Positions 27,010-39,630 are shown, numbered from the stretch's first letter. The stretch is DNA of 64,000 nt from Azolla caroliniana (GCA_043228905.1 JBHGNT010000008.1:18662001-18726000); one strand, 5' to 3'. Numbers and translations: made by a program. The notes: a model not told the origin generated them from the sequence alone.

Positions 27010-27571
27010 CCTTTTTGTGATAGATTGATACATAGTGAGAATGGCAAAAAAGGTAATTCTTTGCCCAACGTTGATCAATGTTTTGTTATGTATACATACT
27101 GCTTTACCTATTAAAAAGTAAAATGAATCATTTGGATCAAATGTTCACAAGATACACAAGCCATTCTGGTTCTTCATTAAATTAACAAGAGAATAAATTA
27201 GTAATGATTCATTCGGATCAAATGTTCACAAGATAAACAAAGCCATTTTGGTTCTCGGTGAAATCAACAAGAGAATAATATACTAATGTAGGTCGTAGAA
27301 TAGAATATGTAAGCACATCAGTTACCACATGGACGATCTATGAAGACTTTCATGACATACATCTATGCATCATGTAGATATTCAACATGTTCATTGTGTA
27401 AATCTAGTTTTCATCTAGATATTAAACATGTTTTATGTATAAAGTCTTCAATCTTACATTTCCATCATACAAATCTTCAATCCTAAATTTCAGTCTTGCC
27501 TCCCTTTCTATGAAGACTATCATGACATTCAAGTGCAATCCCTACTTTTAGGAAAAGGAAACAACAAAAGG
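27010..27571. other. Spacer with short tandem duplication
   Basis: A unit containing GGATCAAATGTTCACAAGAT is present twice, at about 27122-27205 and 27206-27290. The part nearest 27571 should include the 3' UTR of the minus-strand NEPRO-like gene. No LTR of the copia element could be defined. Confidence 0.4.
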
Positions 27572-30500
27572 CTAAAACACTGTATCCTTAGTGGTATCAT
27601 GTAATCCCAAAAGCATGTCATAAAGCGCATCTGCTTTTTGCTTTTTGGCATGCTGACCTGTGTCCTCAAGTTTCTCTGTTTGTGGCAAAGGTATTTTACA
27701 TGCAGAAATGTATGCAACCTTCTTGATTGTTGCAGGAGTTGAGTCACAACAATCTACTTCCGGAATTGATAGTTTCAAGCCTTTCAGACTTCCTCGCTCC
27801 TCGGAAATTCCAGCAGAATTCAATTCGATGACAGCCTTTTCTACAAAACCTGATGGGTTGCACAAATATTTTTAAGGCTGCAAAAATACCAAGTAATCAC
27901 ATGTAAAACAGAGAAAGACAATAGACAAACAAATACCTGGCATCGAAGAGCAAGGTGCACTGAACCCTTTCACATTTTCTTGTTCCTTGGGTAATCCAGC
28001 TGAATTCAATTCAATGAAAACCTTTTCTAAAAGTACATCAGTTACATACACAAGAATTTTAAGGCTGCAGAAATACCAAATAATAGCATGTAAAAAAGAG
28101 AAAGGCATTGACAAATAAATACCTGGCATTGAAGAGCACGATGCACAACCTTCCTGTTCACTAACATTTCCTACCATCTCCTGATGCTGGTGGGTGGAAC
28201 TGGTTCCAAAAGAAAGAGTCCCCTCATCATCCCATTTACAATTGAGATAATTGGGGATTTTACCATTCTCTTCCTGTAAAGGAAATAGTTTCATCTCCCC
28301 TATTCTTCCTACCTTCATAAATCAAATGTTACTGAAATCTATAATATGGGTTTCATTAACTTACTGGCTTATACTTGAACCACGCTGATAACAAGTTGAA
28401 TATGCATATAAAGTCATGAAGTACCTGTTTAGCAAAAGAGTTAAAAACTTCAACAGAACTGTTACGCTCTTGAGAATTTCTAGGTTTAACAATAAGAGCA
28501 ATGAGCAGACACAAAAAGGTACAAAATGCACCGTTATATTATACAACTCAGATATTACAAGTATCTCCAAGGATTGGGATGAATCGGCACAACAATGAGC
28601 TCAATCTGAGAGCACCAGAGAGAGCAAAAATACCAATCAGGAAAATATTGAATCACCCTTCCTCCAAGTTCCATGTCTTTATGTAACGGCCTGACATGGC
28701 TGTTGGGGCTAGCCATTGGGACTCTGTTGGGACTAATGTTGGGTCTGGGATGGGCTGTTTGGTAAGACCCAGTCATGTTTGGGACTGAGTGCACCCGGGG
28801 CTTCTAGAGCTTGAGTTCCAACAAGCTTACAAAACTAGGTTAGCTGTACAAAAAATAGGAACACCGACTTTGGATTAGGAGCCTCAAACATTTGAGGCTG
28901 TATCGCGGTTGCTATAGTAATCGAGCACCATTTCTCAATGTCACTCAATCATATCTGCTTCTTCCACCCATGTAGTCACTGCTGGAGAATGGCTTCAAGT
29001 ATGAACACCAAATGGTGTACTAACTTGCAGTGTCCCTTGTCCCCATTTCTGATCTGGCATGAAATGCTCGAGTAGACTGACATAGAATGTGTTGTGCATT
29101 CGTAGTCTCAGTGGTAGCTCAAGGTTGTAGGTGATTTTGTTAAGGCATTGTAACACATTATATGGTCCATAAAAGCGGTGATTGAATTTAGTGGTGGGAG
29201 ACCCATATGTTTGGCACTAAATCGCCAGTTTGGAATGTCACATCAATTCGTCACTGATTAGCTTGTTTTGTCATTTGCTTTTACTAAGGTTGCCCTGTGC
29301 CTTGGACCAAGTCTCTTGCCATGCCTTCAAGAACTCATCTAATTCCAAATTTCCGTGTCAGGCACGTTGGCACTTATAGCTAGAGGTGTAAGCACTTCTT
29401 TACACGTTGCCAATGGAAAAGGTGAGAATCCCATGGCCGAGTGTTTTGCTGAGCTGTAACAGAACTCGAGTGTATCTACGTGGGAGATCCAGTCTTTCTG
29501 ATCCGTCCTTACATATCATCGTAAATCATCTTCAAGGCCTTTGTTAAGACATTCCATTTGGCCATCTGTTTCGAGATGGTGCGAAGATGATATACAGAAT
29601 TCCGCTCCCATTAGCTGAAACAATAATTGAAGCGCTTTCCTCCTCAAAAGGCCGTGGACCATAGGATTGAGCTCATCACAGGTAGCACACCACCCTCGAA
29701 GGCCCCTTATCGAATGGATCACATGCAACTACAGGAGTTAAAGAGGCAACTAGAAGAACTTGAAGAGAAAGGGATTCATCTGGCCTAGCAATTCCCCTTA
29801 CGGAGCTCCAGTTATAGAAGGAAGGCTGGGAGCTTAAGGCTGTGCACAGACTACAATGGCCTTGAATAATATAAGTAGTCCCAAGGTTCAGGAAAATAAT
29901 CAATATGGATGGGTGGGAATCGGGACAACCATAAGTCCGATCTGTGTGCAGCAGAGAGAGCAGAAATACCCAATCAGGAAAATTGCGAACCCCCTTTCCT
30001 CCATGTTCCACCTCTTTATATAGGGGCCTGACATGGCTGTTGGGACTAACCGTTGGGACATGACCGTTGGGACTGGGACTGGGCTGTTTGGTAAGTCTCA
30101 GTCATGTTTGGGACTGTCTGCTGTCTGGACTGGCTGAGTGAACCACAGGAACAGTACCAGTTCAGTTTTATTATAACACTGACTGAGTAATGCAATGTCA
30201 ACACAAAAATACTCGACCAGTCCTGCAGCTAGACAAGCAATCAATCACATGGCACAGATACATCTTAGTCAATAATGGTAATGTGGAGGCACACAGTAAC
30301 TCAACACATCAAGGAAAGGCATTCAATGCTTTCCTTCATCTATTTTATTTTTTCCTGGCATACTAAAGTTCAACGGCACAAGTACCATGGCAATGACTTA
30401 AAATGTTGTTAAGACAATATCATTTCATTTGGGTATCACTTTGACCAGTCGTGCAGCTGGATAAGCAATCAATTGTACTTATAACTTACCATGACACAAA

Positions 30501-33176
30501 ACGGCATTCAATAGTTTCTTTTATCGTGGCATTGAGCTATTTTCCCAAAAAAACCCTTGCAGTGCCATTACACCAGGGCCCACAAGTATCAAGATGAGTC
30601 GGTGCTGTTTGTTCTCACCTGAGACAGCAGAATTTCAATCTTTGAATGAGGGAAGCAGGGAACCTAATCTATCATGTTATCCTGTCTATCATGATGTAAT
30701 CAAGAGATGGAATTTCGCAAGGAATTTTGGTTTCACTTCCAGCTTCCACCTCGAGTCAGTGTGGACTTGAGCATATCTGTGACATGATGTTTATTCCGGC
30801 CTCTTCTGGCGTTGAGATAAATGGAGGTTATCTTGCCCAGCACATGTAGCCAACGGGCTTATTGTCGTCTCTAAAAATCTCTTTGTTCTAAATATCCATG
30901 CCATACCATTGGGCCCACAAACTTATTTGGTTATACCATCATGGTGCTACTTGATCGGCTCTTGGAGAGTTTGGAATGGGACTCTTCCCTCGTTTATCTT
31001 TCTAACCCTAGAAAGGTATTCTAGTGTTCATCACAAAGCTTTCAATCATTGACATAACCACCGAGGAAAATGGTTAAAAAAAAACTGTCAGTGCTACTGC
31101 AACATGAAGCCTTCAGTTGTCTAGTCAAAACCAAATTATGCAATTTATTGCTAATTACAGCTCCTGATTCCAGTAACTTTATCTAATTTTACCAGCATAA
31201 CAAGAAATCAGAAGCTACACAATCCACAAGATATGATTTTGAGGCATTTTACTACAAAATCCAAAAATTCTAGATCAAGTAGTTCTTTAAATACAAACCA
31301 TTTTTAATAAATAGTCGATAAGATAGAAAACTGAGAAGAAACCTGCTGTGATAACACCCGGAGACGTGCAAGAGTTGCAAGGATTGTGAGTGCAAAGGCC
31401 ATAAAGAATGTCTGACCGAGGAGACCAGCAACTTGTCTAACATAATGAAAGAGAAAACATGTAGTAGTGATTGACCAATCTTTCAACTGTAGCCATGTGG
31501 AACACAAGATAGAGGAGCTAGAAACACTCCTTTAGAGAATTAACTGCATTGCTCTATAATCAATTATCATATCCTATGTTAACTGGTTAAAGAAGGCATA
31601 CACATTTTCGAACATCAAATTATGGGTATAGAATTGTTATAAAAATGTAAAATGTAGAGGCTTGATTAAAGGATACAAGCTCGCCGAAAGAATCGATTCT
31701 GCCATCTGTAAAGCGATATAAATATTTCTAAGATAAGAAGCCAATCAACATATTTATACAATATTTAGAAAGTACTAAATCCCTGTACAAAATGCAGTTC
31801 TCCTATTAGTTGGATGCAACTGAAATGTAGTGAAGTGTTGCATTAATCCTGACAATTCACAAACTAAACCTCCATGACTGCATTCTCATGCTCAAGTATG
31901 AGACAGGATACCACACGTTCATGTAATATTAACTGTCTCCTTATGCAGAGCACTGGATAGGATTCACCGTTATCAGACACTGCAAGGAATTTCACAATGT
32001 GAACGAAAGTATAAGCATCTAGACACCTAGAAAGTGTTCAATGATTGAGAGAGCAACAGAAGCACTAAGCTATGTGAGTCTGTTCTTTGTCATTCTCTGG
32101 AATGACAAACAAAATGATTTTAAATGAGACGTCAGTGGAATTAAGGTAATTGATGTGGTTAGAATATAAATGCGTGAAACCACATTTTTAGCATGTGAAC
32201 TAGGTCCCAAGTTCACCATACATGTTTATATGGACAAATGTCGGGAGTGATGACACAAGTCACCATTGGAAGAAACAATTGGAATTTGAGTCTGAACATT
32301 AGTGATGAAATGTAACTTGGACATTCATATCAAGGGTGTTCACAATAACAAATAGGAGGTGTGTGAAAGGAAGCAAGAATTTGGCACCTTATGCTTGTTA
32401 TTTTGGGCGTTATATGAGTCCTTGATGTTATTCTTTAAGGAGAAAAATGTTTCATGAAGAAATGGCCAACCTCTATCATGTTTCTCCATATGACATCTGA
32501 GTTATACTTTGGTTTCCCATGGGATTGTTTCCTGCTTGTTTTGTGTCAATTCAGCAAGCTTTAAAAGGTAATACTTGTCTATGAGAGTGTGTGTATCATC
32601 TTTCAATATTCAGAGTTCTCAGTTATTGCCTGAACAATTACAAACACCAAATTTATTTAGATATGGAAATGTAGTTTAAACATGTATCACACCTGGTCCA
32701 AAAGTCTCACTGCTCCATAAATATGCCTCCTCAAATCTGAAACTTTTGAAATAACTGACTCATCTTTTCTGAAGAAAATCAATGCAACAGTTCTACATAC
32801 AATGAGCAGTGTACATTCAAACGAATTCAACTTGGTTTACATGTCATCGAGGAAATGAAATGTACCTTGATTGAATGGTGTTTTGGTGACATTGCTCAAA
32901 GCTCTGAAGCAATTGAGATAATCGGGCAGATTGAAGCAAGCGTAACTCTCCTCGAACCTGTTCGCATGGACAAGAACCCTCAAGAACCCTTCAATGGAGA
33001 TTAAAAGCCATTTCAAAGAAGGGACATACTTGGCGCAGCCTTCGGAAATATAGGGCCCTGCGATGTTGATTGGCATTCTTGTACATAAGACGTTCGAATA
33101 TTATCATTTCATTACTCAACTGAAGAAGAACTTTCTGAAGGCGATGCATAATAGCTGCAGAGGGATGATGCTCCAT
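27572..33176 (-). CDS. NEPRO/DUF4477-like protein, nine coding exons, 335 aa
   Basis: Animal members of this family (nucleolus and neural progenitor protein) are nucleolar and linked to RNase P/MRP-type RNA processing; the plant role is not established. Exons, 5' to 3': 33176-33030, 32957-32866, 32768-32693, 31705-31677, 31436-31343, 28424-28365, 28273-28123, 28026-27937, 27840-27572. Phases join to 1,008 bases including stop. Diagnostic blocks are FERLMYKNANQHRRALYFRR (residues ~29-48), VRGELRLLQSARL directly after, and TFFMAFALTILATLARLRVL (~124-143). The start ATG follows an acceptor at 33183, so a 5' UTR exon lies upstream. Exons 8 and 9 begin with duplicated sequence (EKVFIELNSAGLP, EKAVIELNSAGIS). 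Intron 5 (2.9 kb) contains a gypsy remnant. The family call is from remembered motifs. Confidence 0.85.
27840..28123 (-). repeat. 186-bp tandem exon-plus-intron duplication
   Basis: The start of exon 8 at 28026 and the start of exon 9 at 27840 are 186 bases apart and open with related sequence. The introns preceding each are also related: both begin GTATTT and contain GGTATTT(C/T)TGCAGCCTTAAAA. Exon 8 is 90 bases long and phase 1 at both ends, so the duplication adds 30 residues without breaking the frame. Confidence 0.85.
28555..30125 (-). mobile_element. Scrambled Ty3-gypsy remnant in NEPRO-like intron 5
   Basis: Two direct repeats, about 28555-28800 and 29885-30125, are diverged LTRs. On the minus strand the second contains CCCCTATATAAAGAGG, a good promoter. 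Between them, about 29640 down to 28920 on the minus strand encodes a gypsy integrase C-terminal remnant (SSHHLETDGQMECLNKGLED, EFCYSSAKHS) and more distal pol sequence. In contrast, about 29610-29865 on the plus strand encodes the start of a gypsy reverse transcriptase (TGSTPPSKAPYRMDHMQLQE). One pol fragment is thus inverted and the rest of pol is missing. Stops are frequent. Confidence 0.8.
30130..31300. other. Remainder of NEPRO-like intron 5
   Basis: No exon, domain or repeat was recognised beyond short direct matches around TGACCAGTC(C/G)TGCAGCT(A/G)GA near 30200 and 30440. Confidence 0.35.
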
Positions 33177-35800
33177 CACAGACTGCAAAAGGTTGAACAT
33201 CCCAAAATGCATTTATTTGATTGATAATGCAGAAATAATAATCAAAATTAACTTAAACTATGTTTCTTTAAGGTACTAGCGACCCAAATATCTTCGCTAT
33301 GGAGAGATTATGGTGTCATGGAGAAAGTATTGCTTCATTGCATCTATCAATAGCAATTGATATATTTAAAGTATAATTTCTTTTAAAACACTCAAGATAA
33401 CCTAGAAAAGAAGTTTCAAAAACAAAGATAAGTTCTTTTTCTTTTGATTAGGCTGCTGCAAACAGTTTTATTCCATTACAACTATGATTTAAATGCAATT
33501 GAAGGTCCAGAATGTACTATGAAGCACCCTTTGAAATCAAAGATGGTGTGTATACTCAATAATTTTCTACAACACTAAGAATTGGCTAATACCCTAAAAG
33601 TAAACAATTAAGCATAGAATTGGTTAATACTTTGGTCCAAAGCAAACAGAAATTCTGATCTGTTGAATATAAATACTTCTATCGAAAGGAGCATCTACAA
33701 GGAACAACATTATAACTTGCAAATTACAAATCCTCTTAAAAGAAGCTATTGACTAGCGATTTCATGTAGCCAGTGAACTTTGTCCAGATTGTAAATTTCT
33801 TAACAAACATGAATGGTATGGTTCGAGCAAAGTCATGTGAAATCTTGACGAACTATAACCAGCCATCCTACTAGCTAGTAAACAAACTAATAAATTTTTA
33901 AAAATTAATGTTTTTCCCGTTTTTTATCATGTTTCAATCGTTAATGTAGACATATATACTGTAAATAAAAGAGAACACAATAATAGGAGAACAGCCTTAG
34001 TCTAATGAGGGCTAAGGAAAAAAAGTATGTTCATATGCACAGAATCTCAACACTCTTCACATTAATCTGCAAGACCCAGTAAGCGGATTTGATTTCTAAC
34101 CCTAGGATGCAAAATCTCCACATGACACTAATCCAATGTGATAAAAATGCACTCAAACTGTCATCAAATGAAGGAAAATTCCTAATAAGCAGGTTTTGGC
34201 CCACTATGGAAGCTAATGGAAAATAAGGATCAACAGTATGTGGGGATTTCTCACTAGAACTGAAGAGGCAAGCTCGTCAAAAAGAACAATCACAGCTTTC
34301 ATTAGTCCCATCACTCTTACTTAAGCTACAAGTCAATCAAGGGCTACACAAGTGGGCTCCCGACCAGGACATTGTAAAGGGGTTACAATATATCAGGCAA
34401 TAGCAATTTTTCGTGCACATAAGCCCCAGCCTGGTGGATCACATTCTCACCACCCTTGTCATCGGATACCTCTTCAGTTCTATTTCTAATTACTTAGTTA
34501 CTCTTCTCTGTGGAGAAGAAATATGGGACCGAGTCTTAACAAGGCAAATAACTGGAATGATTTAGAGAGCCCTTTAGTCTCAAGGATTGCCCACATGATA
34601 AGGAGCAAAGCATTGGTTCTCTATATATAATCTGGTCAGAGAAGGGATTATTCCAATCAATCACGTGCATCCAACGGCTTTGGGAGATCCATAAATGAAG
34701 GTACTCAAGGTTGGCACTTATGTCATCAAAAAAACTTGGTGAACATAGAGACGTTCATTGTTGGTATGCTGAAATGCAACAATGGTTTGAATGATATGGC
34801 ATAAGACTAAATGCACAACCCCCATTCCAATATAGCTTGGATTGTCCCCATCTAAACATGACCAAAGTGGAAAAGAATAGCGTGATCCGAACTTAACTTG
34901 AAAAAACAAGATAACATAGATCAGCCCCAAAATATCACTTGGTAGGATGATGGCCCACTATAAGACACTCTTTTTACACGCATAGGAGGATGGATTCATC
35001 ATCAGTGTCATAGGGCAGCTGCAAACTTCATCACATCAGTTAAAGATTGACGTACACAGATGCACGAATACCTCTAAAAGAAAGAATTTGCAAATTGTAC
35101 CATTAGGGAGTGAAATCTGAAGAACACTATGTTTGTCACTATAGTGTTTTATATGAAATAAGAGGGAGATACCATATTGCATCTTTAAACAAAGCTTTGG
35201 CCCACTATGCAAGGTAATGGAATATGAGGACCAACTCTGCTTGGGGCTTTTCTTGATAGAACTCAAGAGACACAGGGAAAAGTTGTTGAAGGACAATAGT
35301 ACAGCCACACAAGCTTATCAAAAAAAGAACAATCACAACTTTCTTTAGCCCCATCACTCCTGCTCATGCTACAAGTTAATAAAGGGCTACACAAATGGGC
35401 TCCCGACCAAGACATAACAAACGAGTTACAATAGATCAAGCAATAGCAATTTGTCGTGCACGTAGGCCCCAGCCCCATGGACCATGACCTCAGCACCCTT
35501 GTCATCGACAGATAAAGGCCATTATCTCCCGCCTCGCAGGTGCTTCCCTCACTTCTGAGACCTCTCCATTCTGGATCGACCTATGCTAGAGATCTTTCAA
35601 AGACAAAAGTTACTACACTTAAGATGTAATCTCTTGTTTGGTCCTATAGGCCATTTTGGCTTCTTAAGAGACATTACTATATCTTTCTTTCTTTCTGGTT
35701 GTTGACTTGGTGGTTACACTATAGCATCAAAGTCATAAAATTGAGAGAACTCAAGATCGATCCTCACTTATCCCATTGATCACAATCAGTCTCTCATGGA
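33177..35800. repeat. Upstream spacer with a ~300-bp duplicated block
   Basis: No gene was recognised. Blocks at about 34195-34475 and 35190-35510 are diverged direct copies sharing TTTGGCCCACTATG, AAAGAACAATCAC and GGGCTCCCGACCA. A dispersed element at about 35615-35700 is the inverse of repeats at 13.7 and 15.9 kb. A 5' UTR exon of the NEPRO-like gene should lie somewhere upstream of 33183 but could not be fixed. Confidence 0.5.
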
Positions 35801-35829
35801 CATTAAAAAGCTATCTATATATTTCGTGG

Positions 35830-36480
35830 ACCAAGCAAAGGCACAAAAGAAGAAATTTGTCTGGATTCTTTGTAGATTTCCATTAAGCCTTTGATATTGT
35901 ACCGAGGGAACAGCACCTACAAAGATTCCGTGCACTCAAAATTCCATCGGACATGATATGGGCTACATATGTGCTATATGAACAAGTGCTTGGACGAATT
36001 AGGTGTTTGGTGGGAGCTTTCAAAGGTAATCACAATCACCATTGGTATGAAGCAAGGATCCCCACTCTCCCTACCCTCTTCGAACTCTACATCAATGAGG
36101 TAGCGGACTACATCATACATGGAGATGGGCAGGGAATCAACATATTAAGCACAAGTGTTCAAATCCTTTTTTATGATGACAATAGACTTGGTCTCAAAAT
36201 CTCATGCAGGCCTATAGCATCTCAATGCCCTAGATAGTTTTTGTTGCAAAAAAGGCTCATGGTAAACCTAGGAAAGACTAAGACCATGATCTTCCACACA
36301 TCCACACAGACTTGACAAGCCATCTCCAACCTATCAAGAGGGCAAATTGAAGCAGTAGATTCCTGGGTATATCAAGAAGTCACATTTACAAGCACGAGTG
36401 AGCACTTCTTTATAACCTGAGCTGACAAAGACTGACTCATTCAAGGATAAGCAACTCTATATTCTCGAACAACAATGCCA
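35830..36480 (+). pseudogene. LINE reverse-transcriptase remnant
   Basis: Fragments of a non-LTR reverse transcriptase can be read on the plus strand. An FVDFHKAFDIVPRE-like segment (the typical DFxKAFD block), with a frame change, lies at about 35870-35915. A MKQGSPLSP-like block lies at about 36046-36075. The catalytic block, normally ADD, is read here as YDDN at about 36175. KTKTMIF-like residues follow at 36275-36295. Frameshifts and stops make it dead. No endonuclease domain, poly(A) tail or target duplication was found. Confidence 0.7.
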
Positions 36481-36989
36481 CTAGGCACACTTCCAAAAGC
36501 CCCATGCCAAAGTATGGTTATTCGCTACCAAAGTCACCACTACCCTCATGTACAATGGATCCATGGGGGCTCCAAACCTACCCCTGTACATGTTGTCACC
36601 GATGATACATAGCAAAGCATCCACCCAACACAATCATTTCTGCTGAATTGGCAACACTGTGCACGATGGTAGAAGCATTATTCCAAACAGTGAACCTCAT
36701 CAATCAAATTCACACCATGCCATGTCAAAGAATTACATGTAAGGAATTTGAAGCATCAAAGCAATCAACAACAACAGTATGTGCAGAAAGATCATGGTAC
36801 TCACAAGTGATGAAAAATGGTAGCTTCATATATGTGAATTTGTGCTAGTCATGACATTAGCTATAGGTTAGGAAAAAATAAGAGACATTTCTTATGAACA
36901 TGGATTAATTGATGACCAGCTCACCTTTTGTCGTCCTTGCTTCAAACTCCCTCATCCACGTCTTTCTCCCCTTTGAGTGACTCCTTCAT

Positions 36990-37212
36990 TCGTCTCTTCT
37001 GCATTCACCCGAGCAAGAAAACCATAATAAAATTTTCCAAAGAAGGAGACGAAGTGTGCACACACCAACCTAACACAACCCAAGTAAAGAGAAGAAGTGT
37101 GCACACACCAATCTAACACAACCCAAGTAAAGAGAAGAAGGACACTCACCAACCTAACACAAACCAGGTAAGAAGAAGAAGAAATGTACACTCACCAACC
37201 CTCAAACAAACC

Positions 37213-37246
<34 letters not shown>

Positions 37247-37262
37247 AAGAAGAAGAACTCAC
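36990..37262. repeat. Short tandem array ending in a GAA run
   Basis: Four units of roughly 45-55 bases, each with CACCAACCTAACACAACCCA or a variant and a GAAGAAG tail, run from about 37055 to 37218. They are followed by an uninterrupted AAG run to about 37257. No gene function was inferred. Confidence 0.7.
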
Positions 37263-38480
37263 AACCTCTCCCAAACCCTCTAAAATCCCCAAAAATGGTG
37301 AAACCCAAACATTTCAATCAACTAAGATCTTTGATTATCATTTAGCATGCTTGGGACTCAATGGTACATTATTAGTCAATCTCTAGCATGATTTCTCAAC
37401 TTCATTTAAGTATATTCCTTTACCATGTTGACTCATTCTCCAAAAAAATTGACTAGAAAGTTATAATCTAGCTAAGTTAGGCTATAAATGAGTCATTGAA
37501 ACAATGAAACATACACATAGATTGAGCAAGAACGTTTGCATAACTCTTGGAATTGTCCATTCCACCCTACTCCAAATGAGATAGACGTAAGATAACTTAT
37601 GGAATGAAGGCCTCTAAATCATATAATACTAGAGAAATCTTATCAATTGAGTCGTAAATAATGAAATGTAAAAAGTGCTGATTGCTCAATGCAATGTCAA
37701 CTTGAGAAATGTTATATCGATTGCATCTAAATGGATCTTGCAAATTGAACTTCTTGAAAATGTTAATCTTAGGTTCCTTCCATTGACATGGTTGGACAAA
37801 TGTTAATCCCTTGAGCTCCTTGATGTTGATTGTGACTTGAACTTAATATTTTAGGTTATGTAAATTGAGCCAAGTGAGCTCAATTGCATTCGCTTATAGG
37901 CAAAGATTGTTTGCTAGCTTGATAATGCTTTGCAAGGAGGACACCATGCTATCAAATTTCTAGTGTCTTAGGACAACCTCAAATGAAGTGAGCATGGTGT
38001 AAGCACCAACATTGTTGTATTTAGGACTCACCCCAGGACTCACCTCATCATAGCTTTCTGCATGATGTTGGTATCTAAGTGGCATGCACACATTAAGGCA
38101 TGCACACATTAACTAATTAATCATGACATGAGGGAGCTGTGTTTTCTCTTAATTGTGATGTATCATAACTAGATTATATTGTGATCATTGGTTATTGAAG
38201 AATACTCTCTTCCTCATAGGAACCTTATTATTAAGCATGCTAAAGTATAGAAGATAATACTCATTAGTGCCCTTCACGAGAAGTAATTCTAAGCATATGA
38301 ATAAACTTCGTAAGCAATCTGACTCCCCTAAGTGAAATTTCCCACTATCCAGATTGCCTAAACAAACATGAATGCAATTTCAGTGCAACAGAAAGAAAGA
38401 AGGATATACTAACAGAGAGAAGAATGAATCTGAATATGAAATCATTTCCAGTCCAATTCTCTGAAAGGAAATATGCTTCA
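37263..38480. other. Non-coding spacer
   Basis: I saw no recognisable gene, RNA or element here. Open frames are short and without family resemblance. Confidence 0.35.
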
Positions 38481-38497
38481 GTATGATTAACAAAAAT

Positions 38498-38769
38498 GTT
38501 TCTTTTATTTTTGAATCCTGTCATCATGTCTTCGACGCTTGCGATGAAATTCCGTTTGCGGATATCCTGGATATTCACATTTGAAGTAGTGTGGGATAGA
38601 TACTTCAATCGAAAGTACTGCTTGGGGACTGCCTTTTTGGCGTTAGATAGGCAAGCAACAAGCCTTACAGTTATTGGATATAGGATCCTAAGAAAGCAAA
38701 TTAATATAGTATATGTGATTACCTGAAGGCGTGTACTGTGTAGGCTGCAGGCAGCAGGAGGTCATCGCC
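38498..38769 (-). other. Possible unassigned exon pair (34-codon spliced frame)
   Basis: On the minus strand, ATGACCTCCTGCTGC near 38768 opens a frame that reaches a good donor (TTCAG|GTAATC, near 38726/38725). An acceptor (ATATCCAG, near 38558) continues the same frame through a basic stretch, EFHRKRRRHDDR, to a stop near 38498. Upstream is a GAGAGA-rich tract like a plant 5' UTR. It could be a small gene, or the first exon could be a 5' leader of the NEPRO-like gene 5.5 kb downstream. No homologue is recognised. Confidence 0.25.
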
Positions 38770-38879
38770 GTCCCCTCTCCCTCTCTCTCTCTCTCTCTCT
38801 CCCTCACGTCTGTGAGGAGTCTCGTGAACCGTCACTCCGAGTGGAGACAGCAGACTTAGTGAATTGTCAATCTAGTCTC

Positions 38880-39630
38880 TCTATTATCTAACCTAATTAA
38901 ATCCCATAAACAGCTGAACCGGTTTGAGCCGGTTTGGCAAGGCTCAACCCAAGCCAAGCCGAGATCAAACCGTTTAGGCAGGCTCAAGCCTAAGCTGAGC
39001 CGAGCCGCTAAGCCGTTTTAGGCTTGAGCCGAGCCGTTTCCAATCCCTGGTCCAAACCTAAGAAGTATAAGCGTAAGGAGGATACAAGCTTCGACAAATT
39101 TGGAAGAGGTTAGAACGATAAGTTGAATCATTCAAGAAGCTAGTGACCACGTAAAATTGTTGTTGCACTGACAAATCTAGGACTTTATGCACTACCCCAT
39201 AAGGGGGGAAGAGAACTTTTATGTTCCCAAAATACCCTCCATTGCCAATAATTGCTATTAAACAAAAAAACTCAACTCCTCCCCCCGAACTATCCGTACA
39301 ATTAGAACATGTGCACACATTTACTCATAAACACAAATGCACACACACAATCACACATATACACATAAAAAAATACACATCCATACCCACATTATTGCTT
39401 CACACACGTAAATCGTTTAACTCACTCACATACACATCATCACACATTCACAAGAATGAGCTCATGCATTCTCATGCCAACAAAAACATTGCACGCACAC
39501 ATTTGCAAGCACATGTGCATGTGCACTTACATATATCCACGACAATACGCGCACATTTGCATGTGCACATACACTTAAATATATCCACAACACACACATA
39601 CAAAATCACACTCACGATTATTATAGCATA
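38880..39630. other. Spacer with GAGCCGAGCC repeats and CA-rich tract
   Basis: About 38915-39050 is made of GGTTTGAGCCGG and GGCTCAAGCC-type motifs in both orientations, like a small palindromic element. From about 39300 to 39620 the sequence is rich in ACACA and ACATGTGCA-type simple repeats. No gene was seen. Confidence 0.45.

Noticed and set aside
28424-28510. Longer version of NEPRO-like exon 6 starting near 28466
   Set aside because: The acceptor at 28425 after a pyrimidine-rich tract gives the family-like junction LSQQ-VLHDF; the longer version adds an unlike segment.
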